DNA of 36,718 nt. It comes from Bradyrhizobium sp. Gha. Lineage in GTDB: Bacteria > Pseudomonadota > Alphaproteobacteria > Rhizobiales > Xanthobacteraceae. The position numbers were made by a program, and so were the translations under genes. Location: assembly GCF_900113735.1 (NCBI RefSeq), contig NZ_FOQM01000059.1, positions 1 through 36,718 of the forward strand. Reading direction: 5' to 3'. This document shows positions 9,335 to 17,883 of the stretch, piece by piece; position 1 is the stretch's first letter, and each line of letters begins with the position of its first letter. Under the pieces are notes generated by a model. It saw nothing but the letters and a program-made list of their open reading frames with translations. It had not been told where the DNA came from and made no database searches.

Positions 9335-9708
9335 TTCTTACCTTGAGGTTTTGGATGGCACCCAGTTTGCGACGGCATTCCGAAGCTGATCAGGAAGCCG
9401 ATAGCACTCCTCCGAGCCCGGGAATGCACCTTTGCGGACATCGGCAGCCCAGCGCGACAGCGCCTCCAACTAAGAGGCAAGACCTTCCTCATCGTGATTT
9501 TCACCACCCGACGGCTCGCCTTGTCGTACAGCTGGCGCGACTATGCTGGCGGGATCTTCGATCGAGCAGCGGTGCCTCGCGACGAGCCACCATCTGCACG
9601 CGCTTCCGGGCTGATTGCAGTCTCTCCAAATGGTGGCGGCTCAACCGGGCGCTGGAGCTACACGCAGCGAGGCACTTCGTCTTAAGGGCCTATCTCCGCG
9701 CCTGTCCC
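9335..9708. other. Spacer between panC and the small genes upstream of it
   Basis: I see no gene here with motif or ribosome-binding-site support. A long plus-strand frame crossing 9325-10047 is Arg/Ser-rich, covers two better supported minus-strand genes, and is treated as spurious. Confidence 0.35.
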
Positions 9709-9918
9709 TTAAGGCAAGTCGTGAGGCTCCTGCTTTGGCGTCGGCGGACCGAGCAAAGCGAATGGATGGCAGGCCAGGAATGTCCAAAGGAGACAGGTGG
9801 CTGTAAGCGCAGCGAGAGTCGCGGTCGAATAGATGTCCTCGCGAAGCCGCTTAGATCGGGCCAGCCTGTTGGCCCTGTAGGTTCTGAAGTCGATTATTTT
9901 TGCCGATGTTTCTGTCAC
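9709..9918 (-). CDS. Small single-pass membrane protein
   Basis: A 69-residue protein starting at a GTG (9918) with GGAGG 4 nt upstream. The N-terminal third is polar and basic (KIIDFRTYRANRLARSKRLR). A hydrophobic stretch at about residues 31-55 (STATLAALTATCLLWTFLAC, then FALLG) should be one membrane helix, followed by a short proline-rich tail. The positive-inside rule would place the N-terminus in the cytoplasm. It lies between the biotin operon and panC on the same strand and may be co-transcribed. No family recognised. Confidence 0.6.
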   Translation of the reverse strand: MTETSAKIIDFRTYRANRLARSKRLREDIYSTATLAALTATCLLWTFLACHPFALLGPPTPKQEPHDLP

Positions 9919-9991
9919 TTGACCTCCACACGCTCTAGAGGGCCGCTCGAATTCTCTGACCGGGGCCGTACCGGCACAACCCCGTCCCTTC

Positions 9992-10177
9992 CTAGGCCGC
10001 TCGACGCCATCGAAGCCATTTCTGATCAGCCTCCCGTCGCGCCTTAAAGCGGTTGACGCATTTTTTGGAGCAAAGGGCCGTTCGCCAGCAGTAATGGCGG
10101 ATCAGCCCAAACTTTCCGCCGCAAATCGCGCAGCATGTGGCTGAACGATAGAGAGAATTACGGAATCCAATGTGCAT
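9992..10177 (-). CDS. Small cysteine-rich zinc-ribbon-like protein
   Basis: A 61-residue protein starting MHIGFRNSLYRSATCCAICG. The ATG at 10177 has a perfect AGGAGG 5 nt upstream, so the longer frame back to 10273 is not needed. Cysteines at 16 and 19 (CxxC) and at 36 and 40 (CxxxC), with more at 15 and 30, suggest one structural zinc site. The C-terminus is rich in Arg, Lys and Trp (RFKARREADQKWLRWRR), which would suit nucleic-acid binding. Small proteins of this kind are common in Bradyrhizobium (from memory). The role is unknown; it lies downstream of bioA on the same strand. Confidence 0.68.
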   Translation of the reverse strand: MHIGFRNSLYRSATCCAICGGKFGLIRHYCWRTALCSKKCVNRFKARREADQKWLRWRRAA

Positions 10178-10609
10178 TCTTGCCTCCTGTGAGACATTTA
10201 CTTGGAAGCCCCGCTGCCCTCTGACCACAGCAGCGCACGCACCAATGGCGTGCTCGCCCGGCGGTCCGTCCACCTGGTTCTTGCAGCCATCAAGTGACTG
10301 AAGTGCGATTGCCTCGCGAAGCAGTACCTTCCGCAGAAAGCCTCGCCGAGAATTTGTTCAAGGTAATGGATTTCTCTAATCGTGATTAGCGCAATTCGCT
10401 CGACATTTCGGCCAAATGCTGCGCATTTCTCGGCCAGGCCGCAGGATTGCTGCGGCGGTTGGATCAGGAGCGCTTGAAGCAAGTGCTTAAAGCACGAGCC
10501 TGCGAATCTTGAGTGCTTGCAGCCTCGTGGGACACTCAAACGGGAGCAATACGGACACTTTCGCCTTGCAAACTCCTGTCACTGCAGAAGATTGCACACT
10601 CTCATGCAG
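10178..10609. other. Spacer downstream of bioA
   Basis: A 113-codon minus-strand frame (10198-10539) includes a protein-like stretch (GRNVERIALITIREIHYLEQ, then ILGEAFCGRY) but has no good ribosome binding site and no recognised domain. It may be a remnant. I see no clear terminator for the bio operon here. Confidence 0.3.
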
Positions 10610-11875
10610 TCACGTCAGCAAGTCAGCAGCGGCACGGATGGCAGCATAGATTTCATCAATGTCGGCGGCCGTAACGCAATAAGGCGGCATCACGTAGATC
10701 GTGTTACCGAGTGGGCGTAAGAGCAGATTCCGCGCTTGGAAGAAAGCCAAAAGCCTCGGCCCGATGTCCGCCAGATAGCCGGCATCGCTCGTGTTGAGTT
10801 CAAGCGCTGTGACTGTCCCTGTGCGTCGGACGTTTGCGAAACGTGAATCGGCGCGGAATGGCGCGAGTGCCTGTTCTTGCATCCTGGCCAAGGATGACAG
10901 CCGCCGGCGATATTTCTGATCCTGCCAAAGGTCCAGATTAGCCTTGGCGGCGGCACAGGCCACTGGATTGGCCGTATATGAGCTCGAATGAAAAAACGTA
11001 CGCGTGCGGTCTTCCGAATAATGCGCATCGAAAATATCGGCACGACAGAGTGTGACGGCGAGCGGCAGCGCCCCGCCCGTGAGGCCTTTCGAATAGCAGG
11101 CAATATCGGGCGTGACATCGGCCTGCTCACACGCAAACAATGTACCCGTCCGGCCCCAGCCGGTCATGACTTCGTCCGCAATGAACAGGACGTCAAAGGC
11201 TTCGCAGATCCGCTTCATTTCTCTTAGCACCGAGGGAGAATACATCAGCATTCCGCCTGCGCCCAATATCAGCGGCTCCACAATAAAGGCTGCGGGATGT
11301 TCGTTTAGACAAGCTGCTTCAAGCGCATCAAGCGTTATTTGCTCACGATCTCTTGTCGGAAATGGAATCGAGGTCACCTCGAACATCAGCGGCCCGTAGG
11401 CCGCGTTGAACACGCCTCGGCTACCTACCGACATCGCCCCGATCGTGTCGCCATGGTAAGAGTGCTGCATCACCAGAATTCGGGTTCGCTCTTTTCCGGT
11501 ATTGCGCCAGTAGCCGAGCGCCATTTTCAGCGCGACCTCGACGCTGGTCGACCCGCTATCGGAGAAGAACACATGCTCGAGCGCCGGGGAGGTGATCTTC
11601 AATAGTTCTGTCGCAACTTGCTCAGCCGGATCGTGAGTGTATCCGGCGAAGATGACCTGGTTGAGCTTGCCTGCCTGCTCTCGGATCGCGTTCACAATGC
11701 ATGGATGGCAGTGGCCGTGAGTCACGACCCACCAGGAGGAGATTGCATCGATAAGGCGTCGGCCATCTTCGGTATAGAGATAAGCTCCCTCTCCCCACAG
11801 CACCTTCGTCATGTCGCACTGTAGAGCATGCTGCGTGTAAGGGTGCCAGATCGGCGACCTCTTGGCCATATTCAT
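10610..11875 (-). CDS. bioA: Adenosylmethionine-8-amino-7-oxononanoate aminotransferase
   Basis: BioA transfers the amino group of S-adenosylmethionine to 8-amino-7-oxononanoate (KAPA), giving 7,8-diaminononanoate (DAPA), the third of the four late steps of biotin synthesis; it uses pyridoxal phosphate. The 421 residues match family length. Landmarks are WHPYTQH near the N-terminus, DAISSWWVVTHGHCHP, DSGSTSVEVALKMA (cofactor phosphate region), HSYHGDTIGAMSVG, FIADEVMTGWGRTG and the cofactor lysine in CYSKGLTGG. Its start overlaps the bioD stop by 4 bp, so the two are translationally coupled, last in the bioB-panD-bioF-bioD-bioA operon. The frame is intact. Confidence 0.96.
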   Translation of the reverse strand: MNMAKRSPIWHPYTQHALQCDMTKVLWGEGAYLYTEDGRRLIDAISSWWVVTHGHCHPCIVNAIREQAGKLNQVIFAGYTHDPAEQVATELLKITSPALEHVFFSDSGSTSVEVALKMALGYWRNTGKERTRILVMQHSYHGDTIGAMSVGSRGVFNAAYGPLMFEVTSIPFPTRDREQITLDALEAACLNEHPAAFIVEPLILGAGGMLMYSPSVLREMKRICEAFDVLFIADEVMTGWGRTGTLFACEQADVTPDIACYSKGLTGGALPLAVTLCRADIFDAHYSEDRTRTFFHSSSYTANPVACAAAKANLDLWQDQKYRRRLSSLARMQEQALAPFRADSRFANVRRTGTVTALELNTSDAGYLADIGPRLLAFFQARNLLLRPLGNTIYVMPPYCVTAADIDEIYAAIRAAADLLT

Positions 11876-12510
11876 AGGTTCACGAAATCACTGCCAACGA
11901 AGGCGTGCTTGAAAGCAGCCTGCAACCTATCGTCCGTGAGGGGAACAAGCCACGGGAGCCGTCCCAACCAACGTACTCTCCCGATATCGCAAATCGCACT
12001 TTCAGTTTCGGCGTTTCTCTCGCCAACGAAGGCAACTCCAAGGATTCGAATCTGACGCTTCCGCAGAGCCTCTATGGAGAGCAGGGAGTGATTGATCGTG
12101 CCCAGTCCCGTCCCTGAGCAAATCACAACGGGAAGCTGCCAGCGCTCGAAGATGTCGATGTAAAGGGTGCGCGCTGTCAGCGGCACCATGAGACCGCCGG
12201 CGCCCTCGATCACGAGTTGCCGCTCGCCGCTGTCCGGCAGTCGAAGCGCTTCTGTATCTATGCGAATGCCGTCGATCTCCGCGGCGTAATGCGGCGACGC
12301 AGGCGTGCGAAATCGGTAGAGCTCCGGGACAATCCGATCGGACGAGAGGCCACCGAGGCGGCGGACGCACTCGGAGTCGGTCTCTTGTTCGAGCCCAGCC
12401 TGGACTGGCTTCCAGTAATTCGCGCCGAGAAGGCCCGCGAGCCCCGCGGAAAAAACTGTTTTGCCGACACCGGTGTCCGTACCCGTAACGACGATCCGCT
12501 TATTCATCAA
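11872..12510 (-). CDS. bioD: Dethiobiotin synthetase
   Basis: BioD carboxylates DAPA and closes the ureido ring with ATP to give dethiobiotin. The protein is 212 residues and begins MMNKRIVVTGTDTGVGKTVF, with the P-loop GTDTGVGKT. WKPVQAGLEQETDSE follows (substrate lysine region), then VIEGAGGLMVPLT, which binds metal and substrate, and FVGERN near the end. It overlaps bioF upstream and bioA downstream by 4 bp each, so expression should be tightly coupled. No damage is seen. Confidence 0.96.
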   Translation of the reverse strand: MMNKRIVVTGTDTGVGKTVFSAGLAGLLGANYWKPVQAGLEQETDSECVRRLGGLSSDRIVPELYRFRTPASPHYAAEIDGIRIDTEALRLPDSGERQLVIEGAGGLMVPLTARTLYIDIFERWQLPVVICSGTGLGTINHSLLSIEALRKRQIRILGVAFVGERNAETESAICDIGRVRWLGRLPWLVPLTDDRLQAAFKHAFVGSDFVNL

Positions 12511-13655
12511 GACAAGCCCCTCACCTCAACCAGCGCATCAAGCATAGCGCGCACGTCCGCTTCCCCCACATTGAGTGTCAATGAAATTCGCAAGCGGGCC
12601 GTGCCTGCCGGAACGGTTGGCGGCCGAATTCCGCGGATATCGAAGCCACGCTCCTGGAGAGCAGAGGCAAGTCGCATTGCATGAGCATTGTCAGCTACGA
12701 TGTACGGAACGATCTGAGAGGTCGATGGTGTGCGCAAACCGAGCGAGGTGAACTGCCGATGCGCGAACGCAACGAGTTTAGCCAACCGTTGCTGCCGCTC
12801 CGGCTCTTCCTGCAGGATGCGGAGTGCCTCCCGAACGGCAACGGCCATCAACGGTGATGGGGCGGTGGCAAAAATAAGCGGACGGCAGCGGTTGACCATG
12901 AAATCGCGCAAGATGCGGGGCGCCGTAACAAGTGCACCCGCCGCACCGAGAGCTTTGCCGCAGGTGTGAACGACGATGAGATTTTCGCGCCTGTCATAGG
13001 GGGCCGTGAGCCCTCGTCCCTGATGCCCGTAAGCTCCTGTGGCATGGGCCTCGTCCACGATCACAAACGCGTCTCGGCGATCGGCGATTGCCACCAGCTC
13101 CTCAAGTGGAGCGAAGTCGCCATCCATACTGTAGAGACTTTCGGCCACAATCCAGACGCGGCCCGTTCCGCCTTTGGTTCGCCAGTCGCGAATTGCATCT
13201 TCGACTGACTGAGGGTCATTGTGCGCGTAAATTCGGTACTCTGCTCGGCCGGCGCGCGCCCCCTCGTGAACACTGGCGTGCACGAGCGAATCGAGAATGA
13301 GCAGATCACCGCGTTGCGGCAGCGTTGTTAGGACGGCAAAATTTGCGATGTAGCCGCCTCCAAAGAAAAGCGCTGCTTCCGCGCCAAAGAACTGAGCCGC
13401 TTCCGTTTCGAGCTGTTCGTGCTCCTCGCAATTACCGCGCAGCAGCCGCGACCCGCCGGCTCCTACCGGAGTTCCTGCCTCGAGCGCGGCGACCACCGCC
13501 TTTTTGATGCGCGGGGCACTACCGAGCGCCAGATAGTCGTTTGATGCGAAATCGATCCCTGCGCGCGGTTTGAGGTATCGCAGGCGATTATCTTCGTCTA
13601 AGGCCTTCAACGCTGCGACGTACGGACTAAATCTAGTTGCTTGGATGGACCGCAC
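12507..13655 (-). CDS. bioF: 8-amino-7-oxononanoate synthase
   Basis: BioF condenses L-alanine with pimeloyl-CoA or pimeloyl-ACP to form KAPA, using pyridoxal phosphate. It has 382 residues. Motifs: IDFASNDYLALG, GAGGSRLLRGN, ALFFGGGYIANFAV, SLYSMDGDFAPL, VDEAHATGAYG and the cofactor lysine in VVHTCGKALGAAG. The start is GTG at 13655 with GGAG 6 nt upstream. It follows panD after 80 nt and overlaps bioD by 4 bp. No gene for making the pimeloyl thioester (bioC, bioH, bioZ, bioI) is in the window, so that step must be supplied elsewhere. Confidence 0.96.
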   Translation of the reverse strand: MRSIQATRFSPYVAALKALDEDNRLRYLKPRAGIDFASNDYLALGSAPRIKKAVVAALEAGTPVGAGGSRLLRGNCEEHEQLETEAAQFFGAEAALFFGGGYIANFAVLTTLPQRGDLLILDSLVHASVHEGARAGRAEYRIYAHNDPQSVEDAIRDWRTKGGTGRVWIVAESLYSMDGDFAPLEELVAIADRRDAFVIVDEAHATGAYGHQGRGLTAPYDRRENLIVVHTCGKALGAAGALVTAPRILRDFMVNRCRPLIFATAPSPLMAVAVREALRILQEEPERQQRLAKLVAFAHRQFTSLGLRTPSTSQIVPYIVADNAHAMRLASALQERGFDIRGIRPPTVPAGTARLRISLTLNVGEADVRAMLDALVEVRGLS

Positions 13656-13735
13656 TCATCACTCCGAGGATCGCACCAATTAGGTAAAAGATGCCTGGCC
13701 GTCTAAGAAGGAAAGAAGGAAGAGGCCCGATAGGT

Positions 13736-14089
13736 TCAACTTGGGAGGATGCGATTGTCTCGATCCACACGCACAATGCGTGGCTTGAATGTCTTTGCTT
13801 CGGCCTCGTCGAATGAGGCATATGCAACGATAATGATTTTGTCTCCGGGCATCGCCAGTCGAGCGGCCGCTCCGTTCAGGCTTATCGTGCCAGACCTCGG
13901 CGGCGCCTCGATCACGTAGGTGGCAAAGCGCGCCCCTGTTTCGACATTGTAGATTTCGACGCGCTCGTTGATCACCATTGCTGCTGCCTCCAGCAGCGTA
14001 CGATCTATCGAAATCGAGCCTTCATAGTGCAGATCAGCTTCGGTAACTGAGGCGCGATGAATTTTTCCCTTCATCAAAGTTATCTGCAT
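13736..14089 (-). CDS. panD: Aspartate 1-decarboxylase
   Basis: PanD makes beta-alanine from aspartate for pantothenate. The 117-residue proenzyme starts MQITLMKGKIHRASVTEADL and has the self-cleavage site YEGSISID at Gly24-Ser25, where Ser25 becomes the pyruvoyl group. Lys9 and Tyr22 of the family are conserved. Later motifs are NVETGARFATYVIEAPPRSG, ISLNGAAARL and GDKIIIVAYA. Its ATG overlaps the bioB end by 10 bp and AGGTGAG lies just before it. Its place inside a biotin operon is unusual in bacteria at large, and it couples pantothenate supply to biotin control. The frame is intact although panC is broken. Confidence 0.96.
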   Translation of the reverse strand: MQITLMKGKIHRASVTEADLHYEGSISIDRTLLEAAAMVINERVEIYNVETGARFATYVIEAPPRSGTISLNGAAARLAMPGDKIIIVAYASFDEAEAKTFKPRIVRVDRDNRILPS

Positions 14090-15141
14090 TTCTCACCTAA
14101 GCCGGATGTAGGAGCAACATATTGCGTGCACTGCTTTCGTCGGGCGAGCCCGGACGTGATGCCGAGCCGGGTCAGCAGATCCGCGTCGCGATGAAGTTCC
14201 GGGTTTTTGGTGGTCAAGAGGACGTCGCCGATGAAGATCGAATTTGCACCGGCCAAGAAGCAAAGCGCCTGCAATTCATCGGTGATGTATTGCCGTCCAG
14301 CGGACAAGCGAACCACACTCCTCGGCATCATGATCCGCGCGGTCGCCACCAGCCGAACCAGCGCGATCGGATCGGGAGGCTCCGCGGTGTCTTCCACTGG
14401 CACGCCCTCGATCTTGCTCCACAGGTTGATTGGCACGCTTTCGGGATGATTGGGAAGATTGGCCAGCAGCACGAGCATACCTAGGCGGTCCTCCACGCGT
14501 TCGCCCATGCCGATAATCCCGCCGGAGCAGATCTTGATGCCGGTATCGCGCACGCGCGCCAGCGTATCGATGCGGTCCTGCAGGCTACGGGTGGTAATGA
14601 TCTTGTTGTAGAACTCGGGCGATGTGTCGACGTTGTGATTGTAGAAGTCAAGGCCGGCCTCGGCGAGACGTGCAGCCTGCTTCGGCGTCAGCATGCCGAG
14701 CGTGACGCATGTTTCCATGCCAAGTCGGTTGACCGCCTTGACCATGTCGCAGACGGACTCAAGATCGCTATCTTTTGGCGCGCGCCAGGCTGCCGCCATG
14801 CAGAAGCGCGTGGCGCCTGCATCCTTCGCGCGCTGCGCGGCCGCAAGCACATCCGCGCAACGCATTAGACGAGTGGCTTTCAGGCCGGTCTTGTAATGGG
14901 CGCTTTGCGAGCAGTAGCCGCAGTCCTCCGGACAGCCCCCGGTCTTGATGCTGAGCAGGCTCGCAGTTTCAACGTGGTTTGGATCAAAGTTGTTGCGATG
15001 AATGCACTGCGCCTGACGCATCAGGTCGGCAAAAGGAAGGTCGTAGAGCGCCTTAGTCTCTTCGACCTTCCAATGACAACGAACCTGCGCATCGGTGCCT
15101 GTTTCTTTGCGCTGAACTTGCGCGGCAGCATCCATAACCAT
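14080..15141 (-). CDS. bioB: Biotin synthase (radical SAM)
   Basis: BioB inserts sulfur into dethiobiotin to make biotin. It is a radical-SAM enzyme with a [4Fe-4S] cluster held by the CxxxCxxC motif, seen here as CPEDCGYCSQS, plus a second [2Fe-2S] cluster. Other family blocks are FCMAAAWRAPKDSD, CVTLGMLTPKQA, YNHNVDTSPEFY, GGIIGMGERVEDR, INLWSKIEGVP, VRLSAGRQ and GANSIFIGDVLLTT. I place the start at ATG 15141; a TTG at 15150 and an ATG at 15135 are alternatives. It is first in the operon, and its upstream region carries BioR-like boxes, the nearest ending 10 nt before the chosen start codon. Confidence 0.95.
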   Translation of the reverse strand: MVMDAAAQVQRKETGTDAQVRCHWKVEETKALYDLPFADLMRQAQCIHRNNFDPNHVETASLLSIKTGGCPEDCGYCSQSAHYKTGLKATRLMRCADVLAAAQRAKDAGATRFCMAAAWRAPKDSDLESVCDMVKAVNRLGMETCVTLGMLTPKQAARLAEAGLDFYNHNVDTSPEFYNKIITTRSLQDRIDTLARVRDTGIKICSGGIIGMGERVEDRLGMLVLLANLPNHPESVPINLWSKIEGVPVEDTAEPPDPIALVRLVATARIMMPRSVVRLSAGRQYITDELQALCFLAGANSIFIGDVLLTTKNPELHRDADLLTRLGITSGLARRKQCTQYVAPTSGLGEKCR

Positions 15142-15150
15142 CTCGCTCAA

Positions 15151-15160
15151 TTGTAGATAA
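15151..15160. promoter_or_regulatory. BioR operator box 1
   Basis: TTGTAGATAA differs by one base from the alphaproteobacterial BioR consensus TTATAGATAA. It sits directly upstream of the bioB start, where bound repressor would block transcription of the biotin operon. Confidence 0.65.
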
Positions 15161-15169
15161 TCGCGTCAA

Positions 15170-15179
15170 TTATCTATAG
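15170..15179. promoter_or_regulatory. BioR operator box 2
   Basis: TTATCTATAG matches the BioR consensus TTATCTATAA at nine of ten positions. It is 19 bp from box 1 (start to start), about two helical turns, and lies in the likely bioB promoter. Confidence 0.72.
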
Positions 15180-15234
15180 TCATTGCTCTCGAAGAGATGC
15201 TAATCGAGCTGCCTCACAAATGCATCGGTTATTG

Positions 15235-15250
15235 CGGTAGATAATCTATG
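15235..15250. promoter_or_regulatory. BioR operator box 3, at the regulator's own start
   Basis: CGGTAGATAATCTATG contains TAGATAA and overlaps the ATG of the divergent GntR gene. A BioR-type regulator bound here would repress its own gene. Confidence 0.6.
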
Positions 15251-15883
15251 ATCACTGCTGACAACATGACGACGGTCGCGCGCATCGCGGATTCGATCGC
15301 TGAGCGCATCATCAGCGGCGCCTTAGAGCCAGGCGCGCCACTCCGCCAGGATCACGTTGCACGAGAATTCAAGTCCAGCCACGTCCCCGTGCGCGAGGCA
15401 TTTCGGCAGCTGCAGGCACAACATCTTGTTGTTGCTGTGCCACGTCGCGGTGTTCGGGTCGCCCCGCTCGATACCCGCTCAGTGAAAGAGATCGCTGAAA
15501 TGCGAGCTGCGCTTGAGGTGGTGGCATTGCGCCATTCGGGGCCAAGGCTCACAACGGGTCATTTGACTCAGATCGAGCTCGCCTTGATCGAAGGAGATAA
15601 TGCAAAGACGGTCGAGGAGTTTGAGATGGCCAACCGCGCCTTTCACCAAGCCTTGGTCGCGCCCTGCGGAATGCCGCGTCTGCTCGCGAGCCTCGATGGA
15701 CTGCAGCTTGCAAATTCGAGATTGGTGTTCGCGATGGCGCGATCAGTAGGCTGGCGGCCGCGGTCCAATCAAGATCACCGCCTAATTCTGCAAGCCTTGC
15801 GAACGCGCAACTTAGATCAAGCCTGTAACCTGCTTACGCGGCACATTCAAACAATTGAGCGCCTTGCCCTTCCGGCGTCCTGA
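15248..15883 (+). CDS. bioR: GntR-family repressor, probably BioR
   Basis: A 211-residue GntR/FadR-subfamily regulator. Residues about 8-78 form the winged helix (IADSIAERIISGALEPGAPL, SSHVPVREAFRQLQAQHLVV, PRRGVRVAPLD). An all-helical ligand-sensing domain follows (EIAEMRAALEVVALRH, EFEMANRAFHQALV, NQDHRLILQALRTR, LLTRHI). It is divergent from bioB, and three BioR-like boxes lie between the two genes, one on its own start codon. BioR is the biotin repressor of alphaproteobacteria that have a BirA without a DNA-binding domain. The identification rests on family, position and operator boxes together. It would repress the bio/pan operon and itself when biotin is plentiful. Confidence 0.85.
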   Translation: MITADNMTTVARIADSIAERIISGALEPGAPLRQDHVAREFKSSHVPVREAFRQLQAQHLVVAVPRRGVRVAPLDTRSVKEIAEMRAALEVVALRHSGPRLTTGHLTQIELALIEGDNAKTVEEFEMANRAFHQALVAPCGMPRLLASLDGLQLANSRLVFAMARSVGWRPRSNQDHRLILQALRTRNLDQACNLLTRHIQTIERLALPAS

Positions 15884-16018
15884 GCAACTCTGGCAAATTT
15901 CATTACGGATCGCCGACGATCGCAAGCGACGATCATGTGGCAAGCGACTAGCCTCATTGCAACGGCCTCTATTCCCAGATAGTTATGGCACCAGCTAGCG
16001 ACCTCTCCAGGAATGGCC

Positions 16019-16336
16019 ATGATTCGTCACATCGTCTTCTTCAGCGCCAAGGAAGAGGCGCGTATCGACCAGATCATTTACGGTCTTTCGCTTCTCACCA
16101 CGATACCACATGCGCGCCGGCTTGAGGTTGCCCGCAACCGCAAGACCGATCAGCTCGGCAACGATATCGACATCGTGGTCTATGGTGAGTTCGACAGCGA
16201 AATCGAGCTCGCGGCGTACAAAGCGCACGATCTCTACCAGCAGGCGATTAAGCGGGTCCGACCGCTCCGCGAGCTGCGCTTCGCGGCCGACTACGATGTA
16301 TCAACAGATGCCCCTTTCACCTCCATTGCAGGATGA
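16019..16336 (+). CDS. Stress-responsive alpha/beta barrel (Dabb) domain protein
   Basis: A 105-residue protein starting MIRHIVFFSAKEEARIDQII. The pattern is that of the small dimeric ferredoxin-like Dabb family: an N-terminal IRHIVFF strand, a leading helix, a middle strand with DIVVYGEFDSEIEL, then YKAHDLYQQAIKRVRPLREL and a last strand with RFAADY. I use the ATG at 16019 because AGGAA ends 5 nt before it; another ATG at 16013 abuts that motif. Dabb proteins form dimeric barrels and their activities vary, so no reaction can be assigned. It lies between the regulator and pabB, on the same strand. Confidence 0.82.
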   Translation: MIRHIVFFSAKEEARIDQIIYGLSLLTTIPHARRLEVARNRKTDQLGNDIDIVVYGEFDSEIELAAYKAHDLYQQAIKRVRPLRELRFAADYDVSTDAPFTSIAG

Positions 16337-16473
16337 ACCAGGTGCTGTCGCAGCAAAATAGCACTGCCAGGCTAGCTTGGTAGGGACCTCAAGTTTCGGC
16401 CGTAGCAGAGAAGCGTCATTCTCATGGGATCGGCCCAATACATGGAACAGCGCTTTCACGAGGTCAGCCGCCG

Positions 16474-17883
16474 GTGACCGATAAGCCGATGTACGTTCGC
16501 GAGTTGCAGTGGGTTGAGCCCGTCATAGCGATGCGACGTCTTGGGCACCGATCGCGTCTCACGTTTCTCGATAGCGCAGCAAGGCACGAGCTGCTCGGGC
16601 GCTACTCATATCTGATGTGCGATCCATTCAGCACCTACAGGGTCGTGAGCGGCCAAGCCAGTTGGAACGGACTGTGTCTTAAGGCCGATCCATGGAAGGT
16701 CCTTCGCGTCCTACTCGCGAAGTACCCGCAAGAGCATCGTCCCGATCTCCCGCCGTTTCAGGGAGGAGCGGCAGGCTACCTTGCCTACGACATGACCAGG
16801 ACATTGGAGCGATTGTCTGCGCCGGCAATTGCCGGTCTGGGTTTGCCGCAATCCATCCTGCATTTCTATGACCTTGTCATCAGCTTCGACCACCGGGATA
16901 ACAAATGCTGGATCGTCTCGACCGGATGGCCGGAGCAGGATCACGTGCGACGGAGCGAACGAGCCCGTCGTCGAGCCGACGAGTTTGCAGCATTGCTTGC
17001 CGGTCCAAAGCCGCCTCAGAATGGTTGTCCTGTCAAAGCCGGCGCGTGGCGCTCGAACTTCAGCCGCGAGAGCTACATTGCGGCGGTACAACGCGTGATC
17101 GACTTGATTCTGGCGGGTGACGTGTTCCAGACGAATATTGCGCAGCGTTTTAGCACCCGCCTATCGACCCCATTTGATCCGCTCGCCTTCTATTGCCGGC
17201 TACGAGTATTGAATCCGGCGCCGTTTGCCGCCCTGCTGCGATGGGGAAAGCTGACCATCGCATCAAGTTCGCCGGAACGATTCGTAAAGCTTGAGGCGCG
17301 ACAAGTCGAGACACGCCCCATCAAGGGCACGATCGCGCGTTCGCCGGAATTGAAGGAAGACCACCGCCGTGCGTCTGTTCTCCTGGCTTCCGAAAAGGAT
17401 CGCGCCGAGAACACGATGATTGTCGATCTTTTGCGAAACGATCTGTCACGCGTTTGCACTGCGGATTCGGTCGAGGTTCCGGCTCTGTGCAATCTCGAGT
17501 CTTATGCCTCAGTGCACCACCTCGTGTCGATCGTTACGGGGGAACTTGCCGGAGAGGAAGACGCCGTTGGCCTGCTCCGGGCTTGCTTTCCCGGCGGGTC
17601 CATTACAGGAGCGCCAAAGCTACGGTCGATAGAAATTATTACGGAAATCGAGCGCATAGCGCGAGAGGTCTATTGCGGGGCGATCGGCTTCATCGGCTTC
17701 AACGGGCATATGGACACAAGTATTGCGATCCGCACTGTCACGATCGACGGCGACCTAGCTGTGTTTCATGCGGGCGGCGGTATAACGGCCATGTCGGAGC
17801 CCGAGGCCGAATACGATGAAACGCTCGCCAAGGCGGAGCGAATCTTCGATGCATTTCATTCTGAACCAGCTGGTGCATTTTGA
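16474..17883 (+). CDS. pabB: Aminodeoxychorismate synthase component I
   Basis: A 469-residue chorismate-binding enzyme. With PabA it turns chorismate and glutamine-derived ammonia into 4-amino-4-deoxychorismate, the precursor of p-aminobenzoate and folate. The catalytic domain has GDVFQTNIAQRFS, SSSPERFVKLEARQVETRPI, PIKGTIARSP, SEKDRAENTMIVDLLRNDLS, CFPGGSITGAPKLRSIEII and YCGAIGFIGFNGHMDTSIAI. The PIKGT motif carries the lysine typical of PabB; anthranilate synthase (TrpE) usually has PIAGT there, which favours pab over trp. The start is GTG at 16474 with GAGG 10 nt upstream; ATG 16489 is an alternative. It overlaps pabA by 4 bp. No pabC lyase is in the window. Confidence 0.88.
   Translation: MTDKPMYVRELQWVEPVIAMRRLGHRSRLTFLDSAARHELLGRYSYLMCDPFSTYRVVSGQASWNGLCLKADPWKVLRVLLAKYPQEHRPDLPPFQGGAAGYLAYDMTRTLERLSAPAIAGLGLPQSILHFYDLVISFDHRDNKCWIVSTGWPEQDHVRRSERARRRADEFAALLAGPKPPQNGCPVKAGAWRSNFSRESYIAAVQRVIDLILAGDVFQTNIAQRFSTRLSTPFDPLAFYCRLRVLNPAPFAALLRWGKLTIASSSPERFVKLEARQVETRPIKGTIARSPELKEDHRRASVLLASEKDRAENTMIVDLLRNDLSRVCTADSVEVPALCNLESYASVHHLVSIVTGELAGEEDAVGLLRACFPGGSITGAPKLRSIEIITEIERIAREVYCGAIGFIGFNGHMDTSIAIRTVTIDGDLAVFHAGGGITAMSEPEAEYDETLAKAERIFDAFHSEPAGAF

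Noticed and set aside
8665..9507. Single 280-codon frame as an intact panC
   Set aside because: Its first about 100 codons and last residues are out of frame relative to PanC; real PanC starts at 9334 and ends at 8483 in other frames.
9325..10047. 240-codon plus-strand frame
   Set aside because: It is antisense to two small genes with strong ribosome binding sites and has no recognisable domain.
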